This document shows positions 23,188 to 30,765 of a stretch of DNA of 43,099 nucleotides, one piece after another. Source of the DNA: CAYQQJ01 sp964419935. Lineage in GTDB: Bacteria; Pseudomonadota; Gammaproteobacteria; Pseudomonadales; Cellvibrionaceae. Both the position numbers and the translations under genes were made by a program. The stretch spans positions 1-43,099 of the forward strand of contig CAYQQJ010000027.1 in the NCBI GenBank assembly GCA_964419935.1. Reading direction: 5' to 3'. Within the stretch, counting starts at the first letter, position 1, and the number at the start of each line of letters is the position of its first letter. The notes beneath the pieces are model-generated. The model ran no database searches and was not told where the DNA came from. It was given only the letters and a program-made list of their open reading frames with translations.

Positions 23188-24954
23188 TTAATTCAGACCG
23201 TTATCGATGGCATGAATCAGTTCACCGTTGGTAGTGTCACCGCTGAGTTCCCAGAAGAAGGTGCCGCGCAGGTTCTGCTGTTCAACGTAGTTCATTTTGC
23301 TGTTGATAGTCGCCGGAGTGTCATAGCTCCACCAGTTCCCGTTACAGAAGGCGTAGGCAGTGCCACCGACAGTGCCGGTTGCCGGGCAGATGTTTTTCAG
23401 CACTTTGTAGTCGTTAATGCCGGCCTCGTAGGCGCCCGGAGCCGGACCTGTTGCAGAACCACCAGGTGCGGATTGGCTCACACCAGTCCAGCCGCGACCA
23501 TAGAAGCCGACGCCGAGGGCGATCTTGTTGGATGGAACGCCCAGGCTCTTCAGCTTCTGGATGCCGTAATCGGAATAGAAACCGGGAGTCGGGATGCTGC
23601 TGAAGCTGGTCAGCGGCGAATGCGGTGCAGTGGGTCCCTGGGGAGCGAATGCGCCGAAGTAGTCGTAAGTCATCAGCATGTAGAAGTCCAGATACTGAGC
23701 CGCGCCACCGTAATCTGCCGCATCCAGCTTGGTTTCAGCGGCGCCAATGGCCGAAGTTACCAGCGCATCTTCACCGAATCGGGCGCGCAACGCAGCCATC
23801 ATGTTGCGGTAGGCATCATAACCGCTGCTGTCACAGGTCTTGCCACACTCATTGGGGTATTCCCAGTCGATGTCGATACCGTCAAAAATGTCGGCCCAAC
23901 GTGGGTCTTCCACAACGTTGTAGCAGGATTCAGCGAAAGCTGCTGGATTCTGTGCTGCTTGACCGAAACCACCTGAGTAAGTCCAGCCGCCAAAGGAGTA
24001 GACAATCTTCAGGTGCGGGTACATCGCCTTCAAACGACGCAGCTGGCCAAAGTTGCCGCGCAATGCGCCGGAATCCCAGGTATCGGCAACGCCATCAACG
24101 CTATCTGCTGCGCTGTAGGCCATATCATAGGCTGCATAGGTATCATCCACACGACATTGACCGTTGGTCACGTTACCGAAGGCATAGACGATATGCGTCA
24201 GGATGTTGGCCGAACCGCTGGTGTGGATATTCTTGACGTGATAGTCGCGGCCGTAAACGCCCCACTCCACGAAGTAACCGGCAACAATCTGGTCCCCAAC
24301 CGGGCCACCGGACGAGCCGCTGGAACTGGAGGAACTTGATGAGCTGGACGAACTGGAGCTGCTTGAACTGCTGGAGCTCGAGCTACTGGAGCTGCCTGAA
24401 CTGCTGGAGCTAGTGCCGCAATCGTCGGTTTCAGACCATGCGTCGGTCCAGTGTGCGCCCACGCCCGGCTCATAAGCCCAGGCTGCGGTTGAAGAACACC
24501 AACCACCAATATTACAGCGGAACTGGCGCCCCACGTTCTGAACAACATCACCGTTCGCATAAGTGGTGCCGGCAGAATACTGGGGTGCACTGCAGGTGCC
24601 ACCAGAGGATGATGAACTGCTGGAACTGTTGGAACCGCTGGACGATGAGCTACTGGAACTGCTCGAAGACGAGCTGCTTGAGCTGGATGAACTGGTGCCA
24701 TCACAGGCGCCCAGGGCGTCCCACTCCTGCCATTGGCCGGAATGGCTTTCGGGGTTCTGCCCCTGAGTCCACCAGTTGGCTTCATAGGCGCTGCCGTTGA
24801 GCTGAACCTGGTCAGATCCATTGTAGACCGCAGTGGGACTCCATTCTGCCAGACCGGAACAGTCGTATGCGTAGGCGGAGTGGGCTGTGAAGAGCGCACT
24901 GCCGGCGAGGAGTGCCCCCGTCAACAATGATTTTTGTCGAAGTCGAGATGTCAT
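23188..24954 (-). CDS. Secreted GH18 chitinase with two chitin-binding modules and polyserine linkers
   Basis: This 588-residue extracellular enzyme hydrolyses chitin. In order it has a signal peptide (to about residue 29, ending AYA), then a CBM5/12-type module with SAYEANWWTQGQNPES near 57-72. A Ser-only linker near 90-118 follows. A second chitin-binding-like module includes CSAPQYSAGTTYANGDVV and GVGAHWTDAWSE. A second polyserine linker spans roughly 178-214. The GH18 barrel then runs to the end. The catalytic motif DGIDIDWEYP has proton donor Glu365; SFGGWTYSGGF and YMLMTYDYFGAF are further GH18 features. Polyserine linkers are characteristic of Cellvibrio/Saccharophagus-type degraders. 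AGAGG precedes the ATG. A NagR-like palindrome lies upstream at 25225-25240. Confidence 0.95.
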   Translation of the reverse strand: MTSRLRQKSLLTGALLAGSALFTAHSAYAYDCSGLAEWSPTAVYNGSDQVQLNGSAYEANWWTQGQNPESHSGQWQEWDALGACDGTSSSSSSSSSSSSSSSSSSSGSNSSSSSSSSGGTCSAPQYSAGTTYANGDVVQNVGRQFRCNIGGWCSSTAAWAYEPGVGAHWTDAWSETDDCGTSSSSSGSSSSSSSSSSSSSSSSSSSSSSSSSGSSGGPVGDQIVAGYFVEWGVYGRDYHVKNIHTSGSANILTHIVYAFGNVTNGQCRVDDTYAAYDMAYSAADSVDGVADTWDSGALRGNFGQLRRLKAMYPHLKIVYSFGGWTYSGGFGQAAQNPAAFAESCYNVVEDPRWADIFDGIDIDWEYPNECGKTCDSSGYDAYRNMMAALRARFGEDALVTSAIGAAETKLDAADYGGAAQYLDFYMLMTYDYFGAFAPQGPTAPHSPLTSFSSIPTPGFYSDYGIQKLKSLGVPSNKIALGVGFYGRGWTGVSQSAPGGSATGPAPGAYEAGINDYKVLKNICPATGTVGGTAYAFCNGNWWSYDTPATINSKMNYVEQQNLRGTFFWELSGDTTNGELIHAIDNGLN

Positions 24955-25317
24955 AAATTTTGCCTCTGATCTGCGTACTCTCTTGAATTAGAGATACAGT
25001 GAGTTAATGACGATACATCTGCCATGGATTTGTGCCGTAAGCACCAAGCTGTCCGTTGATGGTGGATCCCGGCTGGGATATAGCGCTGACTAATCCTTTA
25101 TTATTATTTTCAGCATCATTGGCATGGGACCGGTTCAAGGCTTGTTCCGGCAGCCCATTTCAAACGTGCTTGTTAGTTTTTATGACAACCATGGAGGAGT
25201 TGTCTTGGTGTACGGTCCCACGTATTGACAGCGCTGTCAACAATTTTTTCGCCTCACCGCTGGACGAAGTTCACATTTTGGTCTACTCGCCCAGCGCTGG
25301 TCGGCTGAAGGAAGTAA
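24955..25317. other. Upstream region of the chitinase
   Basis: This 363-bp region separates the chitinase start from the glrR stop. It contains the LacI-type palindrome at 25225-25240 and a small hairpin ATCCC/GGGAT (about 25065-25078). No sigma-70 or sigma-54 promoter could be called with confidence on the minus strand. The plus-strand frame here has no protein character. Confidence 0.5.
25225..25240. promoter_or_regulatory. LacI-type operator palindrome (NagR-like)
   Basis: TTGACAGCGCTGTCAA is a perfect 16-bp palindrome with the central CG step typical of LacI-family sites. It matches the core TGACA-n-CG-n-TGTCA described for the N-acetylglucosamine repressor NagR in Shewanella and related gammaproteobacteria. 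It lies about 270 bp before the chitinase start, so chitinase may be induced by chitin breakdown products. Confidence 0.6.
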
Positions 25318-26667
25318 TCACAACGGACTTTCGGACTTGTAAATGTTCACATCCAGCCTGTGCCGGCTGACGATTTTGTAAAAATCGGAGCGGTTGCGGC
25401 CTGCCAGCTTCGCCGCCATGGCCATATTGCCCTGGGTTGAGCGCAGCAATCCTGCCACATAGTCCCGCTCGAAATCCTTCTTCGCATCACTCAGCGGGGC
25501 TATGGCCTGCTGGCATTGGTCCGGCAGGGCATTCGCGATCAACGTGTCCGAGATCACCGGGGCGCGGCACAGCGCAGCCGCTTGTTCCATAATGTTTTCC
25601 AGCTGGCGAACGTTGCCGGGCCAGCTGTAGTTCAACAAACGGGAAACCGCCTGAGGGGCGAGCTGTTTGGTTGGGCCGCCTTCACGCTCGGCAATGGCCT
25701 GGAGAAAATGGTTTGCCAGAAAAACAATGTCTTCCTTGCGCTCACGCAAACTCGGCAGATTGATATTCACCACGTTAAGCCGGTAATAAAGGTCCTCGCG
25801 GAATTCATGATTGGCGATCGCATCCAGCAGATGCTTGTGCGTGGCGGAAACTACACGAATATCCACCGGAATATCCTGGGTGCCACCCACCGGACGCACC
25901 CGTTTCTCCTGCAATACCCGCAGCAACTTGGCTTGCAAAGCGAGAGGCATATCGCCAATTTCGTCGAGAAATAAAATGCCACCAGCCGCCGCTGCAATCA
26001 AACCCTGATGGTCCCGTGTGGCGCCGGTGAACGCACCTTTAACATGACCGAATAATTCGGACTCCAGCATTTCGCTGGGTATGGCGCTGCAGTTGAGAGC
26101 AATAAAGGGCGCATCCGCGCGCTTGCTGTGTTTGTGCAAGGCCGTGGCCATCAATTCCTTGCCCGTGCCGCTCTCACCACCGATGAGTACATTGACATCG
26201 CTTTCTGCGAGCAATTTTGCCTGTTCCAGCACGTGATACATGCGCGCACTGCGCGTCTTGATGTGATGCTCCCAACTGTCTCCGGTGTCCGAGCATTCAT
26301 GATGGTGCTTGAGTGCACTAGTGATAATAGTGAGCAGTTCATCCTTGTCGACGGGTTTGGTCAAAAACGAAAATACGCCTTTTTGGGTTGCTTCCACTGC
26401 CTCAGGAATCGAGCCGTGAGCGGTTAACACAATTACCGGCAGGCTCGGCCAATGAGCATGAATTTTTTCAAACAAGGTCAGGCCGTCCATTTCCTCCATG
26501 CGCAAATCGGTGATCACCAGATCCGGCAGCTTTTCATGTAACAACTGCAGTGCTTCCATGCCAGTGCCGGCGCAAAGCGTCTGATAATGCGACGCCTGCA
26601 ATCGCATGGACAAAAGTTCCATCATTCCCTGATCATCATCCACCAGTAAAATGGCTGGGCTTGGCAT
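25318..26667 (-). CDS. glrR: Sigma-54-dependent response regulator GlrR/QseF
   Basis: The 449-residue activator has three domains. The receiver has phosphoacceptor Asp54 in DLVITDLRMEEMDG. The AAA+ domain has Walker A GGESGTGKE near 162 and the sigma-54 contact loop HVKGAFTGAT near 207. The C-terminal Fis-like helix-turn-helix is GNMAMAAKLAGRNRSDFYKI. Length and gene order match enterobacterial GlrR (QseF), which with sigma-54 activates glmY and rpoE. I used the ATG at 26665-26667, preceded by AGGAGA; the frame extends to 26697. Upstream on the same strand lie the qseG-like lipoprotein and glrK. A sigma-54 promoter with paired palindromes sits beyond glrK at 28947-29129. Confidence 0.93.
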   Translation of the reverse strand: MPSPAILLVDDDQGMMELLSMRLQASHYQTLCAGTGMEALQLLHEKLPDLVITDLRMEEMDGLTLFEKIHAHWPSLPVIVLTAHGSIPEAVEATQKGVFSFLTKPVDKDELLTIITSALKHHHECSDTGDSWEHHIKTRSARMYHVLEQAKLLAESDVNVLIGGESGTGKELMATALHKHSKRADAPFIALNCSAIPSEMLESELFGHVKGAFTGATRDHQGLIAAAAGGILFLDEIGDMPLALQAKLLRVLQEKRVRPVGGTQDIPVDIRVVSATHKHLLDAIANHEFREDLYYRLNVVNINLPSLRERKEDIVFLANHFLQAIAEREGGPTKQLAPQAVSRLLNYSWPGNVRQLENIMEQAAALCRAPVISDTLIANALPDQCQQAIAPLSDAKKDFERDYVAGLLRSTQGNMAMAAKLAGRNRSDFYKIVSRHRLDVNIYKSESPL

Positions 26668-26748
26668 TGTTGTCTCCTGTTGGGTTGTACAAGACAATAG
26701 TACTGGCTGTTGTACTGTCGCTAATTTTCATTTCGCATCGTGGCATCG

Positions 26749-27402
26749 TCACAAGCCAAGATCTTCGGCCTCCGGAAGATCAATACTGCGTTCAATGTCA
26801 CTGATACCTTTGATCGTGTTTTCATGTTCAACTTGCAATGCCTGATAATCCTGCTGCAACTGTTCGTGCATCAACTGCAAGTGTTCGAATTTTTTATTCA
26901 AGTCGACGCGGCTTTCGTCAACCAGCACATAGGCTCGGTGGCTCGCCACCAACAGATCGAAAAAAGCCATATAATCCGCCGACCATTCTTCCTCCGAGGT
27001 AACAGTTGCCAGCATTTCACTCAAAACACCCGGTGTGCGCGCGGGATCACAGGATGCAAGCATCAGGGCGTTCAACTCGTTCGTGCGTCTGACGGAATCA
27101 TCATCCAGGTGTTCTGTCGTCGCTATGTCGTCCACGTAAAGGGCGCGGTAATCATCCAGCAGCCGGGATCGGTCCTCCGCCGGTCGCAGACATAACTGCA
27201 GCCGCTGCAGCATCAGTTCCGACAGGGAGACAACCTGTTCTTCATCAGCTTCTTGCGCAGATGCAGAAACCATCGCCGGATTGTCGACCGCCCGGTCCGG
27301 TTCATCATCCATCCATCCAACATAACTACATCCTGTAAGCGACGTGAAAGTCAGGAGGCTGGCCAAACATGCGATTGATACCCGTTCGCTAACTGCGTTC
27401 AT
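26749..27402 (-). CDS. qseG: QseG/YfhG-like outer-membrane lipoprotein
   Basis: This 217-residue lipoprotein has signal sequence and lipobox LTGC with lipidated Cys25. The mature part is mostly helical and acidic. A QLCLRPAEDRSRLLDDYRAL stretch lies near 70, and a C-terminal coiled-coil-like region (FEHLQLMHEQLQQDYQALQV) lies near 170-190. Position between glrK and glrR, the 4-bp overlap with glrK and the lipoprotein signal match QseG, which in E. coli interacts with the sensor kinase. Sequence similarity is hard to judge by eye, so the symbol rests mainly on synteny. Confidence 0.75.
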   Translation of the reverse strand: MNAVSERVSIACLASLLTFTSLTGCSYVGWMDDEPDRAVDNPAMVSASAQEADEEQVVSLSELMLQRLQLCLRPAEDRSRLLDDYRALYVDDIATTEHLDDDSVRRTNELNALMLASCDPARTPGVLSEMLATVTSEEEWSADYMAFFDLLVASHRAYVLVDESRVDLNKKFEHLQLMHEQLQQDYQALQVEHENTIKGISDIERSIDLPEAEDLGL

Positions 27403-28892
27403 AGCTGTCCTGCGTCTGTGATTGGTGAGGAATTTGAAGAGTATGGGGAAGACAATTCCCGAGGAGTTTTCAATGGAAAGTGCAAGACAAAGCGCGTATC
27501 ACCGGGTTGGGATTCCACGTCGATGGTACCGTGCAGCGAAACCACACATTCCTGCACAATGGACAATCCGATTCCGCTACCCTTCAACGGACCCTGCCGG
27601 CGTGCCTTGCCCTGATAAAACGGTTTGAAAATATAGTCGATCTCTTCGGCGGCAATACCCGGTCCATTGTCAGCGACCAACAGCCACCAGCTGTTGCTGT
27701 CGGCACCCCAATTGACGCGAATTCTTCCGTCACCGCCCACTACGCTACAGGCATTCGACAGAAGATTACTGAGAATCATATCGAGGCAGACGTAATCGGA
27801 ATCCACAGTATCCAGTGCACCATCACAGACCCATTCGATGCCCGCATTTGCCGGAATCGTTGTCAATTGAAGGCGCAACCTGTCACACAAAGCGCGAATG
27901 TCCACGGCAGTCTTGCCGGGCTTGAGGCTATGTTTAACCGCGTTATAGTTCAGCAACTGCTGAATTAAACCGCTCAGGTTACTGGCGTTGTGACGCAGAA
28001 TGGTCAGAACATTCTGCTGGGACTCATTAACCGGTCCTGGAACCTGGTCCGACAACAGGGATTCCGCCTCCACTATGGCCGCCAGCGGACTCTTAAGTTC
28101 ATGGGTAATATGACGCATGAACGCTTCCTTTTGTCGATCACTGATCAACAATTGTTCACGCATCCACTCCAGGCTGTTACCCAGAGCGACAAAGTCCGCC
28201 GGTCCCTCAATGACCACCGGCTTTTCCCAGCGGTGATGCCCCAAGCGATGAATGGCATTAGCGAGTCGCCACAAGGGTTTGACAACCGTGATGGTACTCA
28301 GACTGATGAGAAAAACAGTGCCCGGTATCGCCAATGAACCAATCAGCAATAAGCGTCGCAGTACGATCTCGAACGAGTGTTCACTATCCTTGATTGCCTG
28401 CTCCGCAACCTGTTCAATCTGCGCACTGAAAGCCTCCCTAATTTGATTGACGTTGCGCCAGGCATTGTTGAGGTAGTCTTCACTGGTATGTTCCAGGTTG
28501 GCCTTCAGCTGAGCGCCAATCGCAGCCGTTAGCTGTACCAGTTCCCGGAGAGTGCGCCACTCCACATCTGTCGTCAGCTTGTATTCCAAATCCTGCTGGT
28601 ATCCGCGCAATGCCGCAAAGCGTTCCTGATAGATGTCATAAAAGCGCGGTTCGCCAATGAGGTAATATTGGCGGGCGGACCGCTCGAGCCCGGTCACTTG
28701 CCGGGTGATTGCCGCGTCAAGCGTATTCAACCCATTGATCGACAGCAGCAGTGCCCGTTGTTCCTGAGCTTGCAAGGTTAACGACCAGCCGGCGTAGCCG
28801 ATGGCCAATATCAGCGGCAAAACTGCCAGGAGTGTGGCGAAGATCCATTGCTGAGTCAGCGTCAAGCGATTTACCCAGCGCCTTCTCGCCAT
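27399..28892 (-). CDS. glrK: Sensor histidine kinase GlrK/QseE
   Basis: The 497-residue inner-membrane kinase has membrane helices near residues 17-38 and 181-205 with a periplasmic sensor of about 140 residues between them. A HAMP linker follows (VVKPLWRLANAIHRLGHHRW), then HisKA with phosphoacceptor His264 in HITHELKSPLAAIVEAESLL. The ATPase domain has ILSNLLSNACSV (N box), VADNGPGIA and KGSGIGLSIVQECV. It is the first gene of the minus-strand operon glrK-qseG-glrR. It overlaps the lipoprotein gene by 4 bp. A GAGGAGAG stretch precedes the ATG. In E. coli this kinase responds to envelope and amino-sugar related cues; the signal here is unknown. Confidence 0.92.
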   Translation of the reverse strand: MARRRWVNRLTLTQQWIFATLLAVLPLILAIGYAGWSLTLQAQEQRALLLSINGLNTLDAAITRQVTGLERSARQYYLIGEPRFYDIYQERFAALRGYQQDLEYKLTTDVEWRTLRELVQLTAAIGAQLKANLEHTSEDYLNNAWRNVNQIREAFSAQIEQVAEQAIKDSEHSFEIVLRRLLLIGSLAIPGTVFLISLSTITVVKPLWRLANAIHRLGHHRWEKPVVIEGPADFVALGNSLEWMREQLLISDRQKEAFMRHITHELKSPLAAIVEAESLLSDQVPGPVNESQQNVLTILRHNASNLSGLIQQLLNYNAVKHSLKPGKTAVDIRALCDRLRLQLTTIPANAGIEWVCDGALDTVDSDYVCLDMILSNLLSNACSVVGGDGRIRVNWGADSNSWWLLVADNGPGIAAEEIDYIFKPFYQGKARRQGPLKGSGIGLSIVQECVVSLHGTIDVESQPGDTRFVLHFPLKTPRELSSPYSSNSSPITDAGQL

Positions 28893-28946
28893 CTGTGTCT
28901 CTCTCCTCGCCCATTTTTGCGTATTTTATTCACTGATTAGTCGGTC

Positions 28947-28964
28947 TGTTGCCCCTTGGCAACA
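28947..28964. promoter_or_regulatory. Candidate GlrR enhancer site 1
   Basis: TGTTGCCCCTTGGCAACA is a palindrome with 7-bp arms. Its outer form TGTT-N10-AACA parallels TGTC-N10-GACA, the GlrR site of enterobacteria. It lies about 160 bp upstream of the sigma-54 -24 element and 55 bp from the glrK start. Confidence 0.55.
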
Positions 28965-29011
28965 CTCCAACCTACTGAATCCAAGAAAGTTTTAGGACGT
29001 CACCGCTTTTT

Positions 29012-29029
29012 TGTTGCCATCCTGCAACA
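29012..29029. promoter_or_regulatory. Candidate GlrR enhancer site 2
   Basis: TGTTGCCATCCTGCAACA shares TGTTGC-N6-GCAACA with site 1; the two centres are 65 bp apart. It lies about 95 bp upstream of the -24 element, a usual distance for sigma-54 activator sites. Confidence 0.55.
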
Positions 29030-29113
29030 GTTTGACAGCGATTTTCGCCATTTTATCTCTCCTCCTTTCATTAAAAGATCCTACCACTTTGAAAAGCCGG
29101 AGGTTTTTCGCAA

Positions 29114-29129
29114 TGGCACGTCCCCTGCT
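29114..29129 (+). promoter_or_regulatory. Sigma-54 (-24/-12) promoter
   Basis: TGGCACGTCCCCTGCT has the invariant GG (29115-29116) and GC (29127-29128) separated by exactly 10 bases. It agrees with TGGCACG-N4-TTGC(A/T) at all but one position. It faces the EF-hand cluster and needs an AAA+ activator such as the adjacent GlrR. Confidence 0.7.
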
Positions 29130-29236
29130 ATATCCCTGACCAACAGCGCAAATATCTGAGAGCGCAAACAGCTGAGGCGGTTTGACAAGCCACCAAGGTG
29201 ACAGGAAAAAACCCGCCAATTCCTTTGGAGATCATT

Positions 29237-29614
29237 ATGAAACGCAAAACCGTACTTTTGACAACGCTACTCGCCACATTGTCTGTTGGCACCATGGCTC
29301 AGACAGGTCAGGGCTCAAGTACCGGCACTGGTTCCAACACCGGCACCAGTACAGGAAGCACCACGGACAGCAGTGGCACCGTCGGCACCGGCACAAATTC
29401 CGGCATGGGCACTCAGGGGCCCGGTGCGCAAGGAACAGGCACCATGAGCACTCAATCTTTCGACAGCTTGGATGCCAACCGCGACGGTTCACTGGACCAG
29501 AGCGAACTTGGCAGCGGGAGCGCATCCGATTATCGCTCCATGGATGCGGACCGCAACGACTCTATTGATCGCAACGAGTTTGATCGGTTTCAGCAACAGC
29601 GCGGTAACCGGTGA
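29237..29614 (+). CDS. Secreted EF-hand protein 1 (Thr/Gly/Ser-rich)
   Basis: The 125-residue protein has a signal peptide (MKRKTVLLTTLLATLSVGTM, cleaved after MA before QTGQ). A low-complexity Gly/Ser/Thr region spans about residues 25-72. Two EF-hand loops follow, DANRDGSLDQSE near 80 and DADRNDSIDRNE near 103. It should be a periplasmic or secreted calcium-binding protein. I took the ATG at 29237, preceded by GGAG; the frame begins at 29198 without a signal sequence. It is the first of four tandem paralogues and the only one with the long Gly/Thr region. The sigma-54 promoter lies about 110 bp upstream. No function is known. Confidence 0.85.
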   Translation: MKRKTVLLTTLLATLSVGTMAQTGQGSSTGTGSNTGTSTGSTTDSSGTVGTGTNSGMGTQGPGAQGTGTMSTQSFDSLDANRDGSLDQSELGSGSASDYRSMDADRNDSIDRNEFDRFQQQRGNR

Positions 29615-29664
29615 ATCATTTACATAACTTGATTCGGCACTTTTACCCACAAACGGAGGTTCAT

Positions 29665-29940
29665 ATGACACGCGCAACTCTTTTGCTCAGCACTTTGCTC
29701 GCTACGCTTTCAGTCGGTGCAGCTGCTCAGGATACTTTGGGCGACACCATGAATGGCGAGCGTCAAACCAAAACCTTTACCGAGTTGGACGCCAATAGTG
29801 ACGGTGTACTGAACGAGGACGAAGTTCAACAAGGCAATATTTCGGGCAGCTTTGACGACGTCGACAGCGATGGCGACGGTGAAGTGAACCGGAACGAGTA
29901 CTATCAGTACCATCGTCAGCAAAGCGGGCAAACCCGTTAA
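29665..29940 (+). CDS. Secreted EF-hand protein 2
   Basis: The 91-residue protein has signal peptide MTRATLLLSTLLATLSVGAA with cleavage before QDTLG. It has two EF-hand loops, DANSDGVLNEDE near 43 and DSDGDGEVNRNE near 69, both with full calcium ligands. It ends in a Gln/Tyr/His-rich tail. The start at 29665 is preceded by ACGGAGG; the frame opens at 29611. It lies 50 bp after protein 1, and its signal peptide and EF region are nearly the same as in proteins 3 and 4, so the copies arose by tandem duplication. Confidence 0.87.
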   Translation: MTRATLLLSTLLATLSVGAAAQDTLGDTMNGERQTKTFTELDANSDGVLNEDEVQQGNISGSFDDVDSDGDGEVNRNEYYQYHRQQSGQTR

Positions 29941-29987
29941 GCCGCGTTGGCAAATCACTTTGTTCATCAACAACACTGGAGAATACT

Positions 29988-30260
29988 ATGACACGCGCAA
30001 CTTTGTTAATGACCACGCTGTTGGCAACCCTTTCTGTTGGAGCTGTGGCTCAAACCGGGGGTGCTGATAACAGCATGCAGCCTGGATCCCAAGTTGGAGC
30101 TCAAGGCACCACCTTCACTGAACTGGATAGCAACAATGACGGTAATCTGAGTGAGGATGAAGTTGAGGCTGGCAACCTGGACAAGGATTTTGACGAAATC
30201 GACTCGGATGGCGACAACAAAGTCAACCGCAATGAATACTTCCAGAGCCAGCGCCAGTAA
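29988..30260 (+). CDS. Secreted EF-hand protein 3
   Basis: The 90-residue protein has signal peptide MTRATLLMTTLLATLSVGAV cleaved before QTGG. It has two EF-hand loops, DSNNDGNLSEDE near 44 and DSDGDNKVNRNE near 70. A TGGAG ribosome-binding site is followed by the ATG at 29988, 47 bp after protein 2. It is a paralogue of its neighbours; the short segment between signal and EF hands (about 20 residues) is the part that varies most between copies. Likely periplasmic and calcium-binding; role unknown. Confidence 0.87.
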   Translation: MTRATLLMTTLLATLSVGAVAQTGGADNSMQPGSQVGAQGTTFTELDSNNDGNLSEDEVEAGNLDKDFDEIDSDGDNKVNRNEYFQSQRQ

Positions 30261-30404
30261 CCGCGCAATTTAAGGTTCCGGAATTTTTGTTAGATCGTAA
30301 GTGAGTTTTTGAGGGAATTGTTTCGGTAATTTTCAAAGTTCCGTCAAACAATGACTTCTTAAACAGGTAAAACGTTTCTTAAACAAAAGCAACTGGAGGT
30401 AATT

Positions 30405-30677
30405 ATGACACGCGCAACTGTTTTACTAACCGCACTGCTGGCTTCTCTGTCTCTCGGCGCCGCTGCCCAAAGCACCATGGATGGCTCCACCGGCACCATG
30501 AGCACCGACAGCCAGACCAAAACTTTCACCGAGCTGGATGCCAACAACGATGGCATGCTGGACGAGGATGAAATCAGCGATGGTGGCGTTTCCGGCAACT
30601 TCGATGACATCGATTCCAATGGCGACGATGAAGTTGATCGCAATGAATATTATCAGCACCAACGTCAACAGCAGTAA
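30405..30677 (+). CDS. Secreted EF-hand protein 4
   Basis: The 90-residue protein has signal peptide MTRATVLLTALLASLSLGAA cleaved before QSTMD. It has two EF-hand loops, DANNDGMLDEDE near 44 and DSNGDDEVDRNE near 70, and a Gln-rich end. CTGGAGG precedes the ATG. The gap from protein 3 is longer (144 bp) and AT-rich with no T-run hairpin, so readthrough is possible but a separate promoter cannot be excluded. It shares with protein 2 the segment QTKTFTELDAN, suggesting 2 and 4 are closest relatives. Confidence 0.87.
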   Translation: MTRATVLLTALLASLSLGAAAQSTMDGSTGTMSTDSQTKTFTELDANNDGMLDEDEISDGGVSGNFDDIDSNGDDEVDRNEYYQHQRQQQ

Positions 30678-30710
30678 TTGACGCTCAAAAAAGCTGAGAA
30701 AGAAAAGGTA

Positions 30711-30744
30711 CCTTCTTGGAGTCTGACGGCAGGCTCCAAGAAGG
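30711..30744 (+). repeat. 11-bp perfect hairpin between EF-hand 4 and the BON gene
   Basis: CCTTCTTGGAG (30711-30721) pairs with CTCCAAGAAGG (30734-30744) around a 12-base loop, ending 21 bp before the BON-protein start. No T run follows, so it may be an mRNA stability or partial-attenuation element dividing the cluster. Confidence 0.5.
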
Positions 30745-30765
30745 CCTATAACAGGAGCACCAACA

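Larger units (their letters stand above)
28893..29236. other. Divergent regulatory region glrK / EF-hand cluster
   Basis: This 344-bp region contains two 18-bp palindromes (28947-28964, 29012-29029) and a sigma-54 promoter (29114-29129) directed into the EF-hand cluster. The leader from the predicted start near 29140 to the ATG at 29237 is about 97 bases. No small gene is seen. Confidence 0.6.

Noticed and set aside
24438..24930. Plus-strand frames rich in Leu/Glu or Arg/His opposite the chitinase linkers
   Set aside because: They are artefacts of the low-complexity serine codons on the other strand.
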